Assembly (NCBI GenBank): GCA_963710815.1
Contig: CAVQCA010000041.1
Span: forward strand, 7,917-71,916
Length of the DNA stretch: 64,000 bases
From: CAVQCA01 sp963710815
GTDB lineage: Bacteria > Pseudomonadota > Gammaproteobacteria > UBA9214
Direction: 5' to 3'
Positions 47,187-57,200 of this stretch are shown one piece after another; within the stretch, counting starts at the first letter, position 1; every line of letters starts with the position of its first letter. Made by a program: the position numbers and the translations under genes. A model generated the notes under the pieces. It worked only from the letters and a program-made list of their open reading frames with translations, made no database searches and had not been told where the DNA came from.

Positions 47187-47410
47187 CGTAATTTTCCTTT
47201 CGTTGATGTTGACCGTCCCGAAGGACGCGTAACGAAAGGCGGCGGGCATAAGCCGCAGCCGTCATGGGCAACACGGCCCCGCGCAGCGGGAGTGGTGCGG
47301 GCCGCCCATTGACGGCAAGGCGACCGCTGCCACAAACGCGGCCATGCCTTCGGGACGGTCAGCAACGAAAGTGAGCGATGGGGCTAGTACAGCGCGAGGC
47401 AGAAACAGGG

Positions 47411-48628
47411 CTAGGCGATAGGGATCGTCTTCAGATGAGTCTCAATGGTCTGAATGACTTCAGCTGTAAGCGGAAGATTCCCCTTCTCGGCGCGCCAATG
47501 CTGATGGAACAAGGCAACGGTTTCACGGGCGGTATCGAGAACCAGCTTGTCCGGTAACATGGCTTTAGCGGCCAGATGAGAGAGCTCATCTTCCGAGAAT
47601 TCAGCAAAGCGCTTGGTGCGGCTGAAACTCAGCGCCGCCTTGCCATCGGGGATATACGGGATCGTCGATACAAAATCATAGGCTGGCGCGAGCGCTGCGC
47701 GCCGCCGGTCGGGATAGATCAAAGACCAGTTTTTCAGATGCATGTCGGCATTGCCGATCAGCGTGTTGAAGGTCAGACGGCGAATGAACTCGGCAATGTC
47801 ATCATCGCCGGCTTCAATGCCAATGACTGTGGCAATGTTGCGCGCACTGGCTTTTTGGTATTTGTCGCGCGGATAAACACCGAAAACTTGCGCAAAGTCT
47901 TCGATGTGAACCGCGCTCCCGTCTTCGAGCCTGTCAAAGCGCTGAATGGCAAGCGCCTGACCTTCCAGATTTCCGATACCCTCCGGGAGGTTCCTGATCG
48001 CGCCAACATCGACAAGATGAAGCGCCGGCACGTCCATACCGATGAGCCGGGCCAGAGTCATCATGGCGTATTCGTTCTCCGGCACGCCCGCGAAATGCCG
48101 CGAGGGAAGCTTGACGATCCACGAACCGCCGACGCCCCTGGCCGGAATGGTCAGCCCGCCGCGCGCCTCATGAATTGCCGAGAACTTGAGCTGCACGCCT
48201 GCGAGGGAAAAGCGCAGCGCCTCCTCATGCCGATCGTCATCAGCATCGGCATCATCATGGGCATCCGGCGGCCACGCCTCGCCATCGGCGGGCCGGATCG
48301 TGATAGCCCCCGGTAAGTCGCTGCCGAGCACCCAAAGCAGGAAGAAATCGCGCACGGGATTAACCCCGGCGCGTTCGGCAAGGTAGGTGCGCATATGCCC
48401 TTCCGGCAGCAGATTTGCAAAGAACGGCATCACCTTGGTCTGGGTCGGTTTGAAGTCTGTGATGAGCGCCCCGAGCTGGTCCTTGAAACCCAGCCCGAGC
48501 ACAGGCCGGTTTTCATCGGCGATATAATCATCGTTGAAGGCAAAGAGAATGCGGTCGCCGCCAACGCGCGTCAGCGTGCCAATCGGCGCGCCATAAAGCA
48601 GGACATCGAGGACGGTAACATCAGCCAT
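47411..48628 (-). CDS. hipA: HipA-family serine/threonine kinase toxin
   Basis: 405 residues. N-terminal HipA domain (VLLYGAPIGTLTRVGGDRI), the RFSLAGVQLKFSAI segment equivalent to the phosphoserine loop of E. coli HipA, catalytic IGNADMHLKNWSLIY and metal-binding PAYDFVSTIPY. E. coli HipA phosphorylates GltX and causes dormancy. Start 48628 (MADVTVLDVLLYG) overlaps the end of hipB by eight bases, the usual antitoxin-toxin order and coupling. Intact, in contrast to genes around it. Confidence 0.93.
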   Translation of the reverse strand: MADVTVLDVLLYGAPIGTLTRVGGDRILFAFNDDYIADENRPVLGLGFKDQLGALITDFKPTQTKVMPFFANLLPEGHMRTYLAERAGVNPVRDFFLLWVLGSDLPGAITIRPADGEAWPPDAHDDADADDDRHEEALRFSLAGVQLKFSAIHEARGGLTIPARGVGGSWIVKLPSRHFAGVPENEYAMMTLARLIGMDVPALHLVDVGAIRNLPEGIGNLEGQALAIQRFDRLEDGSAVHIEDFAQVFGVYPRDKYQKASARNIATVIGIEAGDDDIAEFIRRLTFNTLIGNADMHLKNWSLIYPDRRRAALAPAYDFVSTIPYIPDGKAALSFSRTKRFAEFSEDELSHLAAKAMLPDKLVLDTARETVALFHQHWRAEKGNLPLTAEVIQTIETHLKTIPIA

Positions 48629-49226
48629 GATCGTCCTCATCCAGGCTATAGGCCGGGCGCACGGACTCACTTTCGGCGCTGGCACTGACGCCGTGAGCGA
48701 GCGCATTGCGTACAGCGCGTAGCTGCGCATACGCTTCGCGGATCGCGTTCACACTCGCGGGAGTATCTTTAAAGGCCTTCACCGCCGCGGCGGCATTGCG
48801 GATGGCTTCAAGGTCATGCTGGGGAATCCGGAAATGCTGAAGCTCGCGTATCTGTCGCTGAAGCTGGGCCAGCTCCGTCACCGCCGGATGCAGCTGCACA
48901 AGATCGGCAACACGATCCTGAAGTCGCTTCAGCTCCTTGAGCGTCTGCCGCGCCGCATCGTCGGCTGGCAGTGCGACTTCGGCACTGGCCCGTACAATCG
49001 AGAAAACGGCAGACGTAGCCTTGCGCGGCACCAGCATCAGCTCCAGATCAAGGACACGCCCCAGCTCCACCAGGCTGGAAACGCGCAGATCGACAGCGCC
49101 GTTCTCGATCTTCGAGATATGGCTTTGCGGCACGCCCGCCTTCTCACTCAGGGCGCGCTGGCTCAGCCCCTTGGCCTCACGGGCGGCCTTGAGCGTATTG
49201 CCTAATTGTTGGGTCGTGTGGCTCAT
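48621..49226 (-). CDS. hipB: HipB-like XRE-family antitoxin with long C-terminal region
   Basis: 201 residues. The N-terminal XRE helix-turn-helix (residues about 8-65) has LSQRALSEKAGVPQSHISKI and ENGAVDLRVSSL. The C-terminal 130 residues are helical, Ala/Leu-rich and probably coiled coil. Classical HipB has about 88 residues, so this version is more than twice as long. Presumed to neutralise HipA and repress the operon from the operator at 49244. Confidence 0.88.
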   Translation of the reverse strand: MSHTTQQLGNTLKAAREAKGLSQRALSEKAGVPQSHISKIENGAVDLRVSSLVELGRVLDLELMLVPRKATSAVFSIVRASAEVALPADDAARQTLKELKRLQDRVADLVQLHPAVTELAQLQRQIRELQHFRIPQHDLEAIRNAAAAVKAFKDTPASVNAIREAYAQLRAVRNALAHGVSASAESESVRPAYSLDEDDHG

Positions 49227-49243
49227 ATTGATACACTTATCTA

Positions 49244-49264
49244 TATCATAAAGACTATATGATA
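49244..49264 (-). promoter_or_regulatory. Candidate operator of hipBA
   Basis: Inverted repeat TATCAT-N9-ATGATA about 20 bases before the hipB start, within an AT-rich stretch. A further TATTAATATATCAT half follows at about 49267-49280. Spacing and symmetry fit an XRE dimer site and the stretch can supply the -10 box. Confidence 0.5.
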
Positions 49265-49276
49265 TGTATTAATATA

Positions 49277-49656
49277 TCATAATCGACGAAAAACGCAAGA
49301 ACAGATCTCGGCATGGTGCCACAGGTCATCCATGGTGCAACGTCGCGTCCGCCGGCATTCCCTGAGTGCCTCGATGGCAACATCCAGGCCGATCTTGTTC
49401 CGGTATTTGAAACAATCCGCGACGGTTTTGGCAGGGGAATATACGTGCACGGTTACCCCTTCTATCTGATATTCCTCTACGCCGGCACTGAGTGCAGCCT
49501 GGGAGAAGCGCACGATACGCAGTGGCGGGTACTCCATGCGCGGCCGCCAGGTCTTTTCGCCGATGGCCAGCCAGACTTCAAATGGCGCCTGGGTCGTGAG
49601 GTCATGAAAACGCAGGGCGGACAGCAGACAGACCACGCCTTTGGGTGGCGCATCGA
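49277..49656 (-). pseudogene. AbiEi-type antitoxin remnant
   Basis: Reads DAPPKGVVCLLSALRFHDLT, PFEVWLAIGEKTWRP, PPLRIVRFS, and VHVYSPAKTVADCFKYRNKI with IGLDVAIEALRECR. This is the C-terminal half of type IV antitoxins of the AbiEi family. It is cut at the N-terminal side by the junction with the outer-membrane-like gene (49657) and at the C-terminal end just before the hip promoter. No AbiEii toxin is present. Confidence 0.7.
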
Positions 49657-50391
49657 TCAGAACTCGTATTCGATCTGCATCCTGAAAGTATTGTCCGGGG
49701 CAGCCCTGGATATGCCTGCCAGCCAGGCAGCGTTGTACCTGATGGCCTGGTGATTACCGAAAGGCAATTTGCCAAAGATTGCTGGTCCCAGCCGTTGCGA
49801 GGTCTTGTCATAACTCTCCCAATGATTCCAGTCACCCATATCACCGAATCCTTGCAGCCCGTATTCAAATTGCGGCAACCAGCGATACTTCGTCTGCCAT
49901 TGATAGAGAAATTCAGTGGCGTTGCTGGATTCTGCGTGGTACTGGCGTTCTAAAAGCAGATTGGCATTGAGTTGAAGTTTGCCGAACTCTGTTTGGAATA
50001 GTCCTCCCGACTTCACTTCCCAGCCTTCCGAATGATCATGGGGGCGTTCGATTTCAAGTAGCAAGCCGGCATCCACGGGGTACTTGCCGGTTTCGGTGAG
50101 CTGAAACTTGTTCTCCCATTCGATGGCGTCATATTTTGTGTCTTCGTTGTCATCCCGTTTGACCTTGGCATACAGTTCGGTGAACCACCATTCCGTGGCG
50201 CCATAACCGAAGCCTATACTGGCGGCCGAGTTTCTGGGTTCCCCGCTTTTTTGCGCGGTTCCGAATTTGAAGTCGATTTCCTTTTCACCGTATTCGACGG
50301 TGGGCGTATAGACGTAGTCTGCAGGTCCGGCAAGGGCAAACAAGGGGCCCAGCAGTACCCCTGCAACCAGAATCGGTGCATAGAATTTCAT
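49657..50391 (-). CDS. Outer-membrane-like protein linked to FTR1
   Basis: 244 residues with a signal peptide (LVAGVLLGPLFALA, cut before GPA). The body is rich in alternating, aromatic beta strands (WWFTELYAKVKRD, LNANLLLERQYHAES) and ends in IEYEF, a terminal phenylalanine as in outer-membrane barrels. I do not recognise a named family. Eleven bases after the FTR1 permease gene, so it probably belongs to the iron operon and may be the outer-membrane step. Confidence 0.65.
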   Translation of the reverse strand: MKFYAPILVAGVLLGPLFALAGPADYVYTPTVEYGEKEIDFKFGTAQKSGEPRNSAASIGFGYGATEWWFTELYAKVKRDDNEDTKYDAIEWENKFQLTETGKYPVDAGLLLEIERPHDHSEGWEVKSGGLFQTEFGKLQLNANLLLERQYHAESSNATEFLYQWQTKYRWLPQFEYGLQGFGDMGDWNHWESYDKTSQRLGPAIFGKLPFGNHQAIRYNAAWLAGISRAAPDNTFRMQIEYEF

Positions 50392-50402
50392 GGGAATTTC
50401 CT

Positions 50403-51227
50403 TTAACTCGTGGTGAACGTCGGCGGGCGCGGGCGGAAGAAGCGCATTCCGGTCAGAATCAGGATCAATGTCGCCGTGTAAAAAACCACTTGAATTCCGG
50501 AAGGCATGGCTTCATAGCCAATAAGGGTGTGAAGAAAACGCCCCGGGAGCGAGTTATTGTCGAGAAACCAGGAACTGTTCCAGAGCGGATTGGCAAGACT
50601 GGGAATAAGGTCGGCCTGAACCAGGAAGCGGGCAGCCTGGCTGGCCATGGCTGCGGCCAGAAGGAGAATCAGGCCGCTTGTTGCAGCAAAGAACAGGCGT
50701 GCAGGAATAGTCAGAAATCCTGCATAAAGGCCATATCCAGCGAGCGCCCCGGCGACGAGCCCAAATGCACCCCCGCCAATAACACTGGCAAAGCTCTGTT
50801 CGCCGCCAGCCAGGAGACCATAGAGGAAAAGCACTGTCTCGGACCCCTCACGGAGGATTGCAAGTGCGACCACGAGTGCCAACGCAGACATTTCCCGCCC
50901 GCCTGATGCGACATCGGTTCCCATTTGCCTGGCGTTGAGGGCCAACTGTCTACCGTGACGAGCCATCCAGATGTTGTGCCATGCGAGCATCACGGCCGCC
51001 ACTCCGAGGATGCCAGCATTGAACAGCTCCTGGCCTACGCCCTCGGCAAGTTCGGCGATCTGCCCAGTCAAGGAAGCAACGATGACCGAACCAAGCAACC
51101 CTGCCGTGATCCCTGCAAGCAGCCAGATGTTGCGACCAGGCAGATTACGCGTTGCAGCCGCGATGATCCCGATAATCAATGCGGCTTCAAGGACCTCCCG
51201 GAATACAATAATAGCTGAACCCAACAT
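50403..51227 (-). CDS. FTR1-family iron permease
   Basis: 274 residues with seven hydrophobic helices. Both REXXE iron motifs are present: FREVLEAALI (about residue 10) and ILREGSETVLFL (about 124). FTR1/EfeU proteins move oxidised iron across the inner membrane. GGAG ribosome site; six bases separate it from the cupredoxin gene. No EfeB peroxidase nearby, so it is closer to an FTR1-cupredoxin arrangement than to full EfeUOB. Confidence 0.93.
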   Translation of the reverse strand: MLGSAIIVFREVLEAALIIGIIAAATRNLPGRNIWLLAGITAGLLGSVIVASLTGQIAELAEGVGQELFNAGILGVAAVMLAWHNIWMARHGRQLALNARQMGTDVASGGREMSALALVVALAILREGSETVLFLYGLLAGGEQSFASVIGGGAFGLVAGALAGYGLYAGFLTIPARLFFAATSGLILLLAAAMASQAARFLVQADLIPSLANPLWNSSWFLDNNSLPGRFLHTLIGYEAMPSGIQVVFYTATLILILTGMRFFRPRPPTFTTS

Positions 51228-51233
51228 CAGGAT

Positions 51234-51551
51234 TTACTCCGCAACAATGGTCCCGCGTGCAGTTTCCGCGTGGAATTCACCGAAGAACGGATAGCGCCCG
51301 GGACTGAGAGGGCCGATGTAAATAGTTACCTTTGCACCAGGTGCGGCAACCTTTTCCCGGTTGAGTTCATAGCTCTCAAACTCTTCTGGCGTGCTGTCCT
51401 GGTTGTGCACCATTAACTTGATCTTCTGCCCGGCGGGAACCCGAACTTCTTCCGGCTCAAAGCGGTGGTCCCGGATAACCAGCGTCGCCTCGTTATCAAC
51501 GGCATAAGCGTTTAATGAACAGAGTAAAAGCAAGATAAACAGGGTTTTCAT
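51234..51551 (-). CDS. Periplasmic cupredoxin-like protein
   Basis: 105 residues. Signal peptide (FILLLLCSLNAYA, cut before VDN), then a cupredoxin_1-type fold: RDHRFEPEEVRVPAGQKIKL, VHNQDSTPEEFESYEL and PGRYPFFGEFH. This matches the N-terminal domain of EfeO. A lone Glu/His-rich set near the C-terminus could bind Cu or Fe; a classic type-1 Cys ligand is absent. AAGGAG ribosome site. First gene of the iron operon, just after a Fur-box-like sequence. Confidence 0.87.
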   Translation of the reverse strand: MKTLFILLLLCSLNAYAVDNEATLVIRDHRFEPEEVRVPAGQKIKLMVHNQDSTPEEFESYELNREKVAAPGAKVTIYIGPLSPGRYPFFGEFHAETARGTIVAE

Positions 51552-51565
51552 GGCAGCTCCTTTTA

Positions 51566-51584
51566 GCGAATGATAATGATTCGC
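51566..51584 (-). promoter_or_regulatory. Fur-box-like site of the iron operon
   Basis: GCGAATGATAATGATTCGC is palindromic at its ends and agrees with 14 of 19 bases of the Fur consensus GATAATGATAATCATTATC. It lies 15 bases before the cupredoxin start, where binding would block transcription or translation initiation. Confidence 0.65.
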
Positions 51585-51652
51585 ATTACGGACGTCAAGC
51601 GCCTTTGACCGTTTAGTCGCGATTACTCATGGTGTGCATGGCGAATTATTGC

Positions 51653-51925
51653 TCAAGCGGCCATGGGAAGCTGATATAGCCCGCGGCAATGAGATTTCCA
51701 GCGGAGATGGCTGAGAGTAGCGGGATGCGAGGTGGTTTCGCCGGACATTTCTGAGGGTGTGTCACCTCCGAGTGAGGTGTGCACACAGTGGATGTTGTAA
51801 TACTGCCGGAAGTCCTCCAGTTTTCGTTCCAGGTTACTGACGTTCCAGAAGAACGTTTGGTCAAGGTATTCACGGCGAATCGCCCCGATGAGTCGCTCAA
51901 TGAAAGGGTGTGATAGCGGTGTATA
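51653..51925 (-). pseudogene. Integrase-core (DDE) transposase, 3' remnant
   Basis: One frame reads SLYTPLSHPFIERLIGAIRR, EYLDQTFFWNVSNLERKLED and FRQYYNIHCVHTSLGGDTPS, the end of an rve-type transposase including its catalytic glutamate. The 5' two thirds are missing beyond about 51925. The 220 bases from here to kaiC hold no gene. Confidence 0.7.
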
Positions 51926-52149
51926 CAGGCTGTCCCGTAACCGGTGGACAAGCGATAGATCCGGGGGAAAATCGCGTTTATTCTTGCATTACCTACGCTT
52001 ATCCCGGAAATGGAGTAATATCGACAAGGGGCATGCAGAAGAATCTGCTGGCGTGGATGAGCGAAAACACGCGTTGTTCGAGTACCGCCTCTAATAACGA
52101 CCGCCTCTGGTAACAAAGGAGTGGTAATTACAAGGGAGTGTATTCAATC

Positions 52150-53896
52150 ATGACCAAGCCGACGCCAAGGTCAAAATCCATCCCGGCATCGAGACCCAAA
52201 TCAGGGCAAAAATCCCGAACAGTGCCTGAACCCGGGAGGCCGCAACTGCCCAAAGCGGCGACCGGCATCCAGGGACTGGACGAAATCACCGGCGGCGGAT
52301 TGCCCAAAGGCCGGCCGACACTGGTGTGCGGCGGCACGGGCTGTGGCAAGACGCTGCTGGCGATGGAGTTTCTGGTGCGTGGCGCGACCGAGTTCAACGA
52401 ACCGGGCGTGTTCATGGCGTTTGAAGAAACAGCCGAAGACCTGACCCGGAACGTCGCCTCGCTCGGTTTCGACCTGAAAGACCTGGTCGCGCGCAAGAAG
52501 ATCGTGCTGGATTATGTCTATGTTGAGCCCAGCGAGATCGAAGAGAGCGGCGAATACGATCTGGAAGGCCTGTTCATCCGCCTGGGGGCGCCATCGATGC
52601 CATCGGCGCCAAACGCGTGGTGCTGGATACCATCGAGACGCTGTTCTCCGGCCTGCCCAACCCGCGCATCCTGCGCGCCGAATTGCGCCGCCTGTTTCGC
52701 TGGCTGAAGGACAAAGGCGTGACGGCCATCATCACCGGCGAACGCGGCGACGGAACACTGACGCGCCAGGGCCTGGAAGAGTATGTCTCCGACTGCGTGA
52801 TCGTGCTCGATCACCGCGTCGATGAGCAGACCTCCTCGCGACGCCTGCGCGTGGTCAAGTATCGCGGCTCGACCCATGGCACCAACGAGTATCCGTTCCT
52901 GATCGACGAAGATGGCTTTTCGGTGCTGCCGGTCACCTCGACGGGCCTGGACCACACCGCCTCCAGTGAACGTATCTCCAGCGGCATTGCGCGCCTTGAC
53001 GCGATGCTGGGTGGCAAGGGCTACTACCGCGGCAGCAGCATACTGATCTCCGGCACGGCGGGCACCGGCAAGAGCAGCCTCGTCGCACACTTTACCGACG
53101 CCGCCTGCCGTCGCGGCGAGCGCGTACTCTATTTTTCCTTCGAAGAATCGCCCGACCAGATCATGCGCAACATGCGTTCCATCGGCATCGACCTGCAACC
53201 GTGGGTGAAGAAAGGTCTGTTGCAATTTCATGCGACACGCCCCTCGGAAACGGGACTGGAAATGCATCTCATAAATACGCAGAAAGCGGTCAATTCATTC
53301 AAGCCGCAGGTGGTGATCATGGATCCGCTGAGCGCCTTCAGCTTCGGGAACAACGAGGTCGAAGTTAAATCGATGCTGATACGGCTGATTGATTTCCTGA
53401 AAATGAATCAGATCATCGGTGTGTTCACCAATCTGACGGAAGGCGGTGGCGTGCTCGAGCAAACCGACCTCTATATTTCATCCCTGATCGATACCTGGCT
53501 GTTGCTGCGTAATTTCGACAGTGGCAGCGAACGCAATCGCGGCATTTCCATCCTCAAATCGCGCGGCATGGCGCATTCGAACCAGACACGCGAGTTCCTG
53601 CTCACCGATCACGGCGTGGAATTGCGCGACGTAAACATCGGACCGGAGGGGATGCTGACCGGTTCGGCGCGGCTGGTCAAAAGAGGCGGAAAAAAAGCCG
53701 CGCAGTTGATACGCAATCAGCAGGTCGAGGCCCGGCGGACCGAGCTGGAAAGCAAGCGCAGCGCGCTGGAGGCGAAGATCGCCATGCTGCGGGCAGAGTT
53801 TGCGGCTGCACGAGGCCGCCTTGCAGACGCATCATCGGCCAGGAAGAAGCAGAGAAAGAACAATTGGCGCGGGGAGGCGTGCAGACATGGGACTGA
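52150..53896 (+). pseudogene. kaiC: KaiC circadian-clock ATPase, two frameshifts
   Basis: Duplicated RecA-like ATPase. First domain: TGIQGLDEITGGGLPKGRPT, Walker A GGTGCGKTLL, FEETAED. Second domain: Walker A GTAGTGKSS, FEESPDQIM, with YISSLIDT where cyanobacterial KaiC has its Ser-Thr phosphosite, so a Ser-Ser pair here. A C-terminal charged coiled coil follows. A base is missing in the G run at 52584-52588 (frame resumes GGAIDAIGAKRVVLDTIE). Another is missing near 53840, after which the end reads EEAEKEQLARGGVQTWD with stop at 53894. Full length would be about 580 residues. ATG 52150 has AAGGGAG upstream. Confidence 0.85.
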
Positions 53897-53942
53897 GCCG
53901 CAAAGCAGATGCGAAACCGAACAAACGAAAAGGCGGCTCGAA

Positions 53943-54269
53943 ATGAAAACGAGACCGACCCGATCCGCACAGCAAGGCGACAGGCAAGCGACTGCACGGT
54001 ATATCCTGAAGCTGTACGTTGCCGGACAGTCGCCGAAATCCGTTAACGCGATCGTCAATATCAAAAAGATCTGCGAGGAGAATCTGCAAGGGCGTTATCA
54101 GCTGGAAGTGGTCGATCTCTTCCAGCAGCCGCACCTGGCGCAGGGCGAGCAGATCATCGCCGTGCCGACACTCATCAAGAAACTTCCGCCCCCGTTGCGC
54201 CGCATCATCGGTGACTTGTCGGACTCCGAGCGCGTGCTGGTCGGGCTGGATATACAAAGTAACGCGTAA
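53943..54269 (+). CDS. kaiB: KaiB thioredoxin-fold clock protein
   Basis: 108 residues. RYILKLYVAGQSPKSVNAIV, YQLEVVDLFQQPHLAQGEQI, then VPTLIKKLPPPLRRIIGDLS. KaiB binds phosphorylated KaiC and resets the clock in cyanobacteria. Start ATG 53943 is the family-like one; the frame stays open upstream into kaiC only because of kaiC's frameshift. A 19-codon frame MGLSRKADAKPNKRKGGSK ends in ATGA at this ATG and may couple translation. The stop overlaps the kinase start (TAATG). Confidence 0.88.
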   Translation: MKTRPTRSAQQGDRQATARYILKLYVAGQSPKSVNAIVNIKKICEENLQGRYQLEVVDLFQQPHLAQGEQIIAVPTLIKKLPPPLRRIIGDLSDSERVLVGLDIQSNA

Positions 54270-57200
54270 TGCCAAACAAGCCTGCACCCCGAGCGCAACT
54301 CCTGGCTGAAAACGCAGCGCTGCGCGCCCGGCTTGAACAAGCTGAAGCGACCCTGACGCGAGATACTCAGCGGTGAGGCGGACGCGCTGTTCATTCCGGG
54401 CAGTGAATGGCGCGCAACTATTTACACTCAAGGGCGCCGATCAGTCCTACCGGACACTGATCGAGAACATGAGCGAAGGCGCGCTGACCCTGTCCCCGGA
54501 TGGTCTGGTGCTGTACGCCAACCGGCGCTTTGCCGAGATGCTCGGAGCACCGCTGGAAAAAGTGATCGGCTCGGAGATCTTACGACTGGTTTGCGCCGGA
54601 AAACCGGCCGGTCCTGCAGACACTGCTGCAAAAAGATGCGATCGACAACCACCGTGAGGAACTGGCTCTCGCTGCCGCCGACGGAACACAGGTGCCGGTC
54701 TATCTATCGGTGAGCCGCCTTGTTCTGGATGGGATTGATTCGGTATGCATGGTCGTGACCGACCTGACGGAACAGAAACGCAATGAGGCGATTCTCGCCG
54801 CAGAAAAACTTTCGAACGCGATTCTGGAACAGGCCGCCGACGCGATCGTGATCTGCGACCAGAACGGACGGATCATACGCGCCAGCAAGCAGGCGCAGGC
54901 ATTATGCGGCAAGAGCCCTCTCGGGCAACAATTCGAGCAGGCCTTTCCCCTGCGCCAGCCGGATGGCGCTGTATTTTCCTCTGTCGGCGCCATCGACTCG
55001 GACCATAGCCTGCCGGTGGAGGCGAGGCTGACATACAAGGAGCGGGAGTACGATCTTCTGGTGAGTGTCGGCCATCTGAAGGGCGCACGAGACGAGCTGC
55101 TCGGCAGCGTGGTCACGATGACCGACATCACTGAACGCAAGACGGCGGAAGAAGAAATTCGGAGCATTTCCAAATTTGCCGCAGAAAACCCCAATCCTGT
55201 ATTACGTATTCGGCGTAATGGCACCATTCTTTATGCCAACCATTCCGCCACACCGATTTTGACTAAATGGGGACTTGATGTCGGCCAGAAAGTATCAAAT
55301 GACTTGCAGAAATCCATTGCGGTTACTTTTGAATCCGGCAAAAGAAAAGAAGTGGAAATTGAGTGCGACGGGCGAATATTCTCGTGTTTCTTGACGCCCA
55401 TTCTTGCTGAGGAGTATGTCAACATTTATGGACGCGACATCACTGAAAGCAAGCAAGCCGAAAAACATTTAAAGCTGTTTCGTACCTTGCTCGACAATTC
55501 CAGCGATGCCATCGAGGTGCTCGAACCTTCGACCTTTCGTTTTCTCGACATCAACGAGACGGGATGCCGCGCACTGGGCTACAGCCGGGAAAAGCTGCTC
55601 GGCATGAGCGTTTTTGACATCGACCCGGCATTCACCCCGGAGCTTGCACAAGCCACGGAAGAGATCCTCCGGCAGGAGGGCAGCGCCTATTTAGAGACGG
55701 AACACCAGCGCAAGGATGGCTTGACCTTCCCGGTGGAGGTCCACACGGCAATGGTCGAACTCGATAAGACCTACATCCTCAGCATCGTTCGCGATATCAC
55801 CGAACGCAAGCAGACTCTGGAGTTATTGCGGCAGAGCGAAGAGAAATTTCGCAGTATCACCGCGTCGGCCCAGGATGCCATCGTGATGATGGACGATGAG
55901 GGCAAGGTCACCTACTGGAACGAGGCGGCCGAAGAGATGTTTGGCTATCCGGCACAGGAAGCGATCGGTCGGGTGCTGCACCGGTTTATTGTACCCCCGC
56001 GGTTTCTGGAGGCCCACAATGCGGTTTTCTCCCATTTTGTGGAAACCGGGGAAGGAGCGGCCGTCGGCAAGACCCTTGAGCTCGCGGCCCTGAAAAAAGA
56101 CGGGACGGAATTCCCCATAGAGCTCTCCCTTTCAGCGGTGATGATCAGCGACCGCTGGAATGCCATCGGCATTCTCCGTGACATCACCGAGCGCAAACAG
56201 GCGGAGCTGAAATTACACGAAAGCGAACGGCGCTTCTCCGACCTGCTGGGAAATGTGGAACTGGTTTCGATGATGCTGGATCGCGAGGCGCGGATCACCT
56301 ATTGCAATGATTACCTGCTGCGCCTGACCGGTTGGAAGCGCGAGGAAGTCATCGGAAAAAACTGGTGGGATCTTTTCGTGCCGCCCGAAATTCAGGATTT
56401 AAGAGATGAATTTTTCACAGCGCTGCTCGACAACCAGCCTGAGGCGCTGCATCACGAGAACGATATCGTCACGCGTTCGGGTGAGCGCCGGCTGATTCGC
56501 TGGAACAATTCGTGTGTTGCGCTCGGCAGATGGCGAAGTAATCGGCACAGCCAGCATCGGCGAAGACATCACCGAACAGAAGAAATCGGAAGCCAGTATC
56601 AAATATCTTAATCGCGTTTATGCCATGTTGAGCGAAATCAATACGCTGGTCGTGCGCGCGCGCCACCGCGACGAACTGTACAAGGAGGCGTGCCGGGTCG
56701 CGGTCGAGACAGGCGGCTTCCGCATGGCCATGATAGCGATTGTGGACCCGGGTACGATGCTGCCTGTCTCGGTCACATCGGCAGGAAAGAACGAGAGACT
56801 TCTGGCAACAATCAAAGACGTATTATCATCCAGCGAAGGTATGCAAAAGAGCCTGGTTATACAGGCAATCCGGGAGAAAAAAACCGTCATTTCGAACGAT
56901 ACGCAAAATGATCCCAGGCTTTTATTCGGCAAGCAGTACACCGAAGCGGGGGTCAACTCGATGGCTGTATTGCCGCTGATCCTCTCGGAGGAAGTCGTCG
57001 GCGCGCTCGCGCTTTACTCGACCGAAAACAATTTCTTTCATGAAGAAGAGATGAAGTTGCTGACGAAACTGGCCGACGATATTGCGTTTGCGAAGGGCTA
57101 TCTGAAGGCACAGACAGGCGCTGCGTCAGCTCACTGAAGAACTGGAAGAAAAGATCGCAGCACGCACCGCCGATCTGGAACAGGCCCGGCAGGAGTCTGA

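Noticed and set aside
51646..52116. 156-codon minus-strand frame as a gene
   Set aside because: The transposase similarity (HPFIERLIGAIRREYLD) lies in another frame of the same strand, so this frame is not used.
52617..54269. A true KaiC-KaiB fusion protein
   Set aside because: Not accepted as the primary call because the alternative frame gives a natural KaiC end and a separate KaiB start; kept as a finding.
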